From NCBI GenBank assembly GCA_934555865.1, contig CAKTFI010000014.1:1-26874 (forward strand): 26,874 nucleotides of DNA, in the 5' to 3' direction. The stretch comes from an uncultured Christensenellaceae bacterium. Its GTDB lineage: Bacteria > Bacillota > Clostridia > Christensenellales > Christensenellaceae. Shown here piece by piece: positions 22,681 through 26,874 of this stretch. The position numbers and the translations under genes are program-made. Under the pieces are notes generated by a model. The model had not been told where the DNA came from, did not search any database, and saw only the letters and a program-made list of their open reading frames with translations. The first letter of the stretch is position 1; each line of letters opens with the position of its first letter.

Positions 22681-23541
22681 TTAGAACTTGGCCAGTAACA
22701 GGAGCGTTCCTGCGGTCAGCAGGGAAAGCCCGAACAGCGCTTTTTTGGACAGGCGCTCATGCAGCCAGATTCGTGCAAACAAGATGCTTAAGAGGATGCT
22801 CAGCTTATCGATCGGCGCGACGATCGAGGCCTTGCCGGTTTGCAGGGCATGGTAATAGCACAGCCAGGAGAGCCCCGTGGCGATGCCGGACAGCACGATG
22901 AAGCCCATGCTCCGGCGCGAGATCTGCTTGATGCCCGACTGCTTATGCTGCACAAACACCAGCACCCAGGCCATCAGCAGCACAATGCAGGTGCGCAGCG
23001 CGGTCGCCAGGTTGGAGGGGATGTCCTGCGTGCCCAACTTGCCGAGGATGGAGGTGGCGGCGGCAAAGACGGCGGAAAAGACCGCCCAGAGGAGGTATCC
23101 CTTTCCCGTCGCGCCCGAAGAGGCCTTGCGCTCGATCATGAGCAGCGTCCCCACGGCGATGAGCACCATGCCCAGGATGCTGTTGAGATACAGCGTTTCC
23201 CCAAGGACGATCCAGGCCAGCAGCATCGTGAGGATGACGCTGGACTTGTCGATCGGGACGACCTTGTTGATGTCGCCGAGCTGCAGCGCCTTGAAATAGC
23301 ACAGCCAGGAGGCGCCGGTCGCGATGCCGGACAGCACAAGGAACAGCAGGTTTTTCCAGCTGAGTGAGGAGATTGCGGAAGCGCTCCCTGTGAGCAGCAC
23401 CATCAGCCAGGAAAAGACGAGTACGACGCCGGTGCGCAGCGCCGTTGCGAGGTCAGAATCCGTGTCCTGGATGCCGATCTTGGCGAGGATGGCTGTGATC
23501 CCGGCGAAGAAGGCGGATAGAAATGCGAAAAGAATCCACAT
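22681..23541 (-). CDS. EamA-family (drug/metabolite) transporter
   Basis: 286 residues from the ATG at 23541, placed after AAAGGAGG; a longer in-frame start 33 bp upstream lacks a site. Ten helices arranged as two EamA repeats of five. The halves are clearly duplicated: AKIGIQDTDSDLATALRT near residue 20 corresponds to GKLGTQDIPSNLATALRT near residue 165, and each half has a WLCY-A-LQ segment and a later ALxxGxxxIVxPIDKxS stretch. Proteins of this kind export or import small metabolites; the substrate cannot be predicted. The gene is downstream of the SIS operon but separated from it by a terminator, and upstream of the DUF421 gene. The ribosome binding site can fold into a small hairpin. Confidence 0.85.
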   Translation of the reverse strand: MWILFAFLSAFFAGITAILAKIGIQDTDSDLATALRTGVVLVFSWLMVLLTGSASAISSLSWKNLLFLVLSGIATGASWLCYFKALQLGDINKVVPIDKSSVILTMLLAWIVLGETLYLNSILGMVLIAVGTLLMIERKASSGATGKGYLLWAVFSAVFAAATSILGKLGTQDIPSNLATALRTCIVLLMAWVLVFVQHKQSGIKQISRRSMGFIVLSGIATGLSWLCYYHALQTGKASIVAPIDKLSILLSILFARIWLHERLSKKALFGLSLLTAGTLLLLAKF

Positions 23542-23552
23542 AATAGAAATTC

Positions 23553-23568
23553 CTCCTTTAGGAAGGAG
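23553..23568 (-). promoter_or_regulatory. Short hairpin over the EamA ribosome binding site
   Basis: On the minus strand CTCCTT (23568-23563) pairs with AAGGAG (23558-23553) across a 4-nt loop; the 3' arm is the EamA Shine-Dalgarno sequence. It may reduce translation unless opened. Confidence 0.5.
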
Positions 23569-23596
23569 TATCACAGATATTGATAAAGAATACCTG

Positions 23597-23626
23597 AAAA
23601 AAAGGCGGGAGACCCCGCCTTTTTTG
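23597..23626. terminator. Symmetric terminator at the end of the SIS operon
   Basis: AAAAAGGCGGG pairs with CCCGCCTTTTT around 23599-23624, flanked by an A run and a T run. In the leftward direction it ends the five-gene SIS transcript 5 bp after its last stop codon; it could also work rightward. Confidence 0.88.
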
Positions 23627-23630
23627 ATGC

Positions 23631-24236
23631 TTAGTAGAGATTGGCCTTTTCCGCCTCGACCTGTTCCCGGGACAGATGATTTTTCTGCATTAGGTAGGTG
23701 AGAATGGTGTCGAACGCTAGGTTGGTCGGATAGTCATAGTATGCATAGATCTGCCGGTAGATCTCGGCATCCTTGCCATCCTGTACGGAGACGCCGCTGC
23801 GGTCGACATCCGACACGAGGAAGGTCGCCGTGTTGATCTTGGAGACGGTGGCGTCCTTGTTGTAGGAGAGCAGCACGCACTTTGCACCGGCGTCCTTGGC
23901 CGTCTGGGCGAAGTCCACCAGCGTCGGCGTGTTGCCGGAGCCGGAGGAGAGCACCAGCACATCGCCCTCCTTAATCGAGGGGGCGGTGGGCATGCCCACG
24001 GCATAGACCTGCTTGCCGAGCTGCGCCAGGCGGGCGCCGAAATTCATGGCTGTCTGCCGGGAGCGGCCGCGCCCCGCGACGAAAATGTTGTTGCCGGCGT
24101 CGATGATGTCGGCAATCTCCTGCAGCTTGTCGTAATCGAACCGATCCTTGACATCCTTCAGGGCCTCGACCGCCATCCGGTATTTGAATTCATCCTTCGC
24201 AGGCGTCTGCGACATCCAAAGCGATTTCTTTTCCAT
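23631..24236 (-). CDS. SIS-domain protein 1 (last of five), phosphosugar isomerase-like
   Basis: 201 residues, a single SIS (sugar isomerase) domain. Visible elements: NNIFVAGRGRSRQTAMNFGARLAQLG (about 48-73), the phosphate-binding VLVLSSGSGNTPTLVDFA loop (about 93-110), and a helical C terminus ending KANLY. The layout is that of 6-phospho-3-hexuloisomerase (HxlB/PHI), and the C-terminal NLY corresponds to the HANLE end of PHI; the GTxFE motif of PHI is replaced by a YDYPTNLAFD stretch, so the substrate may differ. It has a GGAGCA ribosome site, follows SIS2 by 15 bp and is the final gene before the terminator. No hexulose-6-phosphate synthase gene is adjacent. Family clear, reaction unknown. 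Confidence 0.82.
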   Translation of the reverse strand: MEKKSLWMSQTPAKDEFKYRMAVEALKDVKDRFDYDKLQEIADIIDAGNNIFVAGRGRSRQTAMNFGARLAQLGKQVYAVGMPTAPSIKEGDVLVLSSGSGNTPTLVDFAQTAKDAGAKCVLLSYNKDATVSKINTATFLVSDVDRSGVSVQDGKDAEIYRQIYAYYDYPTNLAFDTILTYLMQKNHLSREQVEAEKANLY

Positions 24237-24251
24237 GATTTGCTCCTTCCC

Positions 24252-24839
24252 TTAATACAGATTGGCCAGTTCGCTTTCCATCTTTTCCTTGGAAAGGCCT
24301 CTCTTTTTCATGAGGTACATGACGATGCACTCATAGCAGAGGTTGATGGCATATTCCGAATACCAGCCAAGCGAGTCAGGCAGGCGATCCGCGTCCGCTT
24401 CCATGCGATATACGAGCGTGGAAAGGTCGCCGATTGGGGAGGTCTCCGCCTCGGTGAAGAGGATGATGTCTGCGTTGACCGCTTTGGCCTTCTTGGCAAA
24501 TTCCACGAGAGAGGAGGTCTTGCCGGAGGAAGAGCCGATGACAAAGACATCGCCCTTGTGGATGGACGGGGTGGAGTTGTCGCCGACGACATGGGCGCTG
24601 ATGCCCATCTGCATGAGGCGCATGGCAAAGCCCATGATGTTGAGGCGCGACCGGCCGAGCGCCGCGACAAAGACATTGTTGGCCTCGTCGATTTTATCAG
24701 CAATCTTGACGAGCATCTCGTCGTCCATGTATTCCGCGACGATCTTCATGCAGCGGATGCGCTCCTCATGGAATTTTTCTCTTGCGCGATAGGTAAGGTG
24801 TGCAGGTGCCTGCACCGTTTCGTTAGGTTTTGTGCTCAT
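24252..24839 (-). CDS. SIS-domain protein 2 of five
   Basis: 195 residues from the ATG at 24839; the longer frame reaches into SIS3 and is rejected. The ribosome site (AGAGGA, 12 nt away) is weaker than its neighbours'. SIS features: NNVFVAALGRSRLNIMGFAMRL and the phosphate loop VIGSSSGKTSSLVEFAKKAK, followed by DIILFTEAETSPIG, which matches the T...SPL segment of 6-phospho-3-hexuloisomerases. The C terminus is ESELANLY, aligned with SIS1. The FAMRLMQMG stretch is very close to the FAMRL-HLG motif of PHI. It is most like SIS1 in the tail, so these two may be a duplicated or heteromeric pair. Soluble; substrate unknown. Confidence 0.82.
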   Translation of the reverse strand: MSTKPNETVQAPAHLTYRAREKFHEERIRCMKIVAEYMDDEMLVKIADKIDEANNVFVAALGRSRLNIMGFAMRLMQMGISAHVVGDNSTPSIHKGDVFVIGSSSGKTSSLVEFAKKAKAVNADIILFTEAETSPIGDLSTLVYRMEADADRLPDSLGWYSEYAINLCYECIVMYLMKKRGLSKEKMESELANLY

Positions 24840-24865
24840 AATTATCTCGAATCCTCTCTTGCCGA

Positions 24866-25402
24866 TCAAAAAATATTGGGGAGCTCCTGTTGCATGCGCG
24901 CCTTGCTTCTGCCGACCTTGTCCTGCAAATAGAGGACGATCGCATCGCATACGACGAACAGAGCCAGTTCAAAATATTCTTCCGCGATCAGGCCGCCTTC
25001 GTCCAGCTGCGGGAACAGGAGGACTTCCGAAGCGTCCTTTTCCAGCGTGGAACCCTTGGTCATGGTGAACAGGTCATAGGCGATGTGCAGCTCCTTACCG
25101 CGCTTCATAAAGGTAATCGGTGTCTTATCCTCGCCATCGACTGAAGCGATGAGCACGACATCGCCCTCGTGTACAGACGGCGTGGGCGGCGATTCCTCGA
25201 GGTGATAGGAACGGATGCCCAGCTGACGCAGGCGCTGCGCTAGGCTCATGAGCGCCAGGCCGGGACGGCCGACATCGGCCACGACAAATACATTATCGGA
25301 ATTCAAAATGCGGTCGGCGATCTGTTCGATGACAGAGGTGTCCAGTGCATCGAGCAATTTTTTTGTGCCGACGATCGCATTTGCACAGTATTCTTTCATC
25401 AT
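24866..25402 (-). CDS. SIS-domain protein 3 of five, degenerate phosphate loop
   Basis: 178 residues from the ATG at 25402, 9 nt after AAGGAG; an earlier ATG touches that site and is less likely. The fold is recognisable from DNVFVVADVGRPGLALMSLAQRLRQLG (about 37-63) and SPPTPSVHEGDVVLIAS. The Ser/Gly-rich phosphate-binding loop SGSGxT is replaced by ASVDGEDKT, and the region after it diverges from its paralogues. The C terminus ELPNIF still aligns with the NLY/NLE endings. It may therefore be a non-catalytic or regulatory subunit of a complex with the other SIS proteins. Gap to SIS2 is 26 bp. The frame is intact, so it is not a pseudogene. Confidence 0.75.
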   Translation of the reverse strand: MMKEYCANAIVGTKKLLDALDTSVIEQIADRILNSDNVFVVADVGRPGLALMSLAQRLRQLGIRSYHLEESPPTPSVHEGDVVLIASVDGEDKTPITFMKRGKELHIAYDLFTMTKGSTLEKDASEVLLFPQLDEGGLIAEEYFELALFVVCDAIVLYLQDKVGRSKARMQQELPNIF

Positions 25403-25427
25403 ACAATCCATCTCCTTTTCCTTCGGG

Positions 25428-25988
25428 TCACTGAAGGTTGGCATGCAGCGGGTTTTCGCCGGGCGTCAGGGTGATGCCGAGGCGCGCCATGAAGTAGTGG
25501 GACATGCCGACATCCATGACATAGAGAACGGCCTGCTCAAACTGCGTGCCGATGGGCTGGATAGAATGATCCTCCGCGGAACCCGGGACGGGGGTGTTCA
25601 GTTTGACGACGACATCGGCCATGCCCGCCAGCGTGGAAGCGGCATCCGCCGTGACGACGATCAGCTTGATGTCGCCGATTTCCTTGATCTTCTTGGCCGC
25701 GGTCACGAGGTTTTCCTCTTCGCCGCAGGCGGAAACCTCAACGAGCACATCGCCGGGCTTGATCGCGGGCGTTGCAATATCGCCGACGATGAACACACGG
25801 TAGCCCTGATGCATCAGGCGCTGCGCAAAATACTTGATGGTGAGCAGGCTACGGCCGTTGGCATGGAAGAAAATGCGGTTGGCGTTGTGGATGGTGGAAA
25901 ATACCTTGATGAGGACATCTTCGTCGACATGCTGGGTCGCTTCGTCGATCTCATTCATGATTGCGGCAGTGATTTCTTTTATATTCAT
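25428..25988 (-). CDS. SIS-domain protein 4 of five, 6-phospho-3-hexuloisomerase-like
   Basis: 186 residues from the ATG at 25988, 7 nt after AGGAG. PHI-like features are strong: NRIFFHANGRSLLTIKYFAQRLMHQG, IVGDIATPAIKPGDVLVEVS (residues about 73-92, matching the GEtxTPAI-gD region), and QPIGTQFEQA, which corresponds to the PMGTxFE motif bearing the glutamate of PHI. The C terminus PLHANLQ is nearly the family's HANLE. The phosphate loop reads VSACGEEENL rather than SGSGET, a partial change. It is close to SIS5 in sequence and position, so these two form a second sub-pair. A PHI role would require fructose-6-phosphate/hexulose-6-phosphate metabolism, for which no partner gene is seen here. 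Confidence 0.82.
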   Translation of the reverse strand: MNIKEITAAIMNEIDEATQHVDEDVLIKVFSTIHNANRIFFHANGRSLLTIKYFAQRLMHQGYRVFIVGDIATPAIKPGDVLVEVSACGEEENLVTAAKKIKEIGDIKLIVVTADAASTLAGMADVVVKLNTPVPGSAEDHSIQPIGTQFEQAVLYVMDVGMSHYFMARLGITLTPGENPLHANLQ

Positions 25989-26020
25989 AATGATTCTCCT
26001 GAAAGATATTGAGTTGGGGA

Positions 26021-26575
26021 TTATTCGAGGTTGGAGTGCATCGGGCCGGCGCCGTTCTTGCGGCCGAGACGCTGCTGGATGCAGGCGCGGAGCGCCCAGT
26101 CCAGACCATAGATCACGCACTGATCGAACAGGGAGCCGATCGGCTGCACGGATTCGACGCTGCTTTCCACACCAGGCAGCGGGCAGTCAAACCGCACGGT
26201 CAAGTCTGCCAAATCGCCCAGCGTGGACTGCTTGGCGGCCGTCGCCAAAAGGATCTTGATGTCGCCGATCTCTTTGCACTTCTGCGCCATGCGGATGCTC
26301 GTTTCGGTCTCGCCCGTGCCGGAGACGATAAAGAGCAGGTCGCCGGGCTTAATCGCCGGGCAAGTCGCGTCGCCGATGATATGATGGCGATAGCCGAAGT
26401 GCTTGAGGTACATGGCGAAGTTCTTCATGTTGATAGCTGGTCTTCCCACGGAATGGAAGAAAATGCGGTTGGCGCCGTGGATCTCAGCAACCATCTTCCA
26501 AAGGACATCGTAATCCATGTCCTTCAGCGCCAGGTTGATCTCGTCCAGGATCGTGCCGGCATATTCTTTGATCAT
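26021..26575 (-). CDS. SIS-domain protein 5, first gene of the SIS operon
   Basis: 184 residues from the ATG at 26575; the ATG at 26587 abuts the GGGAGG site and would add four residues, so the exact start is uncertain. It carries the best SIS loop of the set, LLFIVSGTGETETSIRMAQKCKEIG as two contiguous parts (about 80-104), with NRIFFHSVGRPAINMKNFAMYL, GDATCPAIKPGD and QPIGSLFDQC (Asp in place of the usual Glu of PHI). The C terminus PMHSNLE corresponds to the HANLE ending of 6-phospho-3-hexuloisomerase. It is transcribed from the promoter at 26633-26661 with an inverted repeat at the transcription start, and followed by SIS4 after 32 bp. The most PHI-like member along with SIS4; real substrate unknown. 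Confidence 0.82.
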   Translation of the reverse strand: MIKEYAGTILDEINLALKDMDYDVLWKMVAEIHGANRIFFHSVGRPAINMKNFAMYLKHFGYRHHIIGDATCPAIKPGDLLFIVSGTGETETSIRMAQKCKEIGDIKILLATAAKQSTLGDLADLTVRFDCPLPGVESSVESVQPIGSLFDQCVIYGLDWALRACIQQRLGRKNGAGPMHSNLE

Positions 26576-26606
26576 AACTGAATTCATCCTCCCGATAAAT
26601 CTCTTG

Positions 26607-26624
26607 TTGGCAATTCTTTGCCAA
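26607..26624 (-). promoter_or_regulatory. Perfect inverted repeat, candidate repressor operator of the SIS operon
   Basis: TTGGCAA-TTCT-TTGCCAA, a flawless 7-4-7 dyad. It covers roughly +2 to +20 of the predicted transcript, the position expected for a repressor that blocks initiation. As RNA it would be a weak hairpin without a U tail, so a protein operator is more likely. Confidence 0.6.
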
Positions 26625-26632
26625 TCACCTGT

Positions 26633-26661
26633 ATTGTAGCATGCTTTTCTGGCCTTTGCAA
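26633..26661 (-). promoter_or_regulatory. Promoter of the five-gene SIS operon
   Basis: On the minus strand TTGCAA (26661-26656) and TACAAT (26638-26633) are spaced by 17 bp. Transcription would start near 26626, about 50 bases before SIS5. Confidence 0.75.
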
Positions 26662-26689
26662 TGCGCAGAAACGCCGCTTTTTTCCGGAC

Positions 26690-26717
26690 AAAAAACGCAG
26701 CCGGGGGTGCGGCTGCG
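26690..26717 (-). terminator. Minus-strand intrinsic terminator at the right edge
   Basis: On the minus strand CGCAGCC (26717-26711) pairs with GGCTGCG (26702-26696), then six Ts follow (26695-26690). It should end a leftward transcript coming from beyond the window. All three minus-strand frames stay open from 26718 to 26874, and no gene could be assigned there with confidence. Confidence 0.65.
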
Positions 26718-26784
26718 CGGGAGCGGGGAGGAATTTCGTGCGGGTGCTTTTGCGGTACGCTGGAGGAGGCGGCTGCGCGGGAGC
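26709..26784. repeat. 16-bp direct repeat in the right-edge non-coding stretch
   Basis: GCGGCTGCGCGGGAGC occurs at 26709-26724 and again at 26769-26784, 60 bp apart. The left copy overlaps one arm of the terminator. Apart from the SIS promoter, this repeat and the terminator, I see nothing definite in 26662-26874. Confidence 0.5.
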
Positions 26785-26874
26785 TTGTCGGCAAGCCACG
26801 CGGCGGCATCGGGACAATTTTCTCCGCGTACGCAGGTGAATACCGCGTCGCTTTGCAGGAGCGCCTCCCGGCAG

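Noticed and set aside
22672..22698. Plus-strand eight-codon peptide after AAAGGAGG
   Set aside because: The ribosome-site-like sequence is the complement arm of the minus-strand terminator hairpin, and the tiny frame lies over the end of the EamA gene with no promoter seen.
23631..26575. Ribulose monophosphate formaldehyde-fixation operon (hxlAB)
   Set aside because: No hexulose-6-phosphate synthase gene is present, there are five SIS genes instead of one, and several have lost hexuloisomerase motifs.

Overview
The window is about 60% GC, densely coded, with strong AGGAGG-type ribosome binding sites and short U-tailed terminators. Together with an ECF vitamin transporter next to type III pantothenate kinase, a yybP-ykoY-type leader, xseAB and many ferredoxin-like proteins, this suggests a strictly anaerobic, fermentative member of the Bacillota (Clostridia or Negativicutes). 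The genus cannot be fixed from sequence reading alone. I see no rRNA, tRNA, insertion sequence, phage gene or CRISPR array.

Left block (1-11810, + strand): the 3' end of fumarase fumC leads into a tightly packed, partly overlapping operon. It encodes HdrB, HdrC, HdrA, an MvhD/FlxD-like [2Fe-2S] protein, two 4Fe-4S dicluster proteins and an NAD(P)H/FAD/[2Fe-2S] subunit (an HdrABC-FlxABCD-type complex). Without a break come a [2Fe-2S]+2x[4Fe-4S] protein and a fumarate-reductase-like flavoprotein with a complete fumarate active site, then a 94-residue semiSWEET-like membrane protein and a group B-type [FeFe] hydrogenase. No membrane anchor (SdhC/D) is present. The simplest reading is a soluble machine that oxidises NAD(P)H and bifurcates electrons to ferredoxin and, through HdrB/HdrC and the iron-sulfur protein, to fumarate made by FumC. 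The hydrogenase may dispose of or sense reduced ferredoxin. This is the most interesting metabolic system here.

Middle block (11852-17535, + strand): an orphan small membrane protein; a probable pantothenate-uptake/coenzyme A/amino acid operon (panT-like, coaX, hom) behind a near-consensus promoter with a 125-nt leader; and two [4Fe-4S]-bearing aldo/keto reductases behind a MerR-type promoter (19-bp spacer with central dyad) whose regulator is not in the window.

The next block (17536-21922) holds xseAB on the minus strand, divergent from a type II cation P-type ATPase. The ATPase leader looks like a manganese-sensing yybP-ykoY riboswitch fused to an intrinsic terminator. Minus-strand genes for a DUF421/YetF protein and an EamA transporter follow. 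The DUF421 ribosome binding site lies inside the 3' arm of a terminator hairpin.

Right block (23597-26661, minus strand): five consecutive single-domain SIS proteins of 178-201 residues, related to 6-phospho-3-hexuloisomerase but increasingly diverged, in one operon. It has a clear promoter, a perfect 7-4-7 inverted repeat at the start of transcription and a terminator. No hexulose-phosphate synthase partner is present. A five-member SIS array is unusual and its function is unknown.
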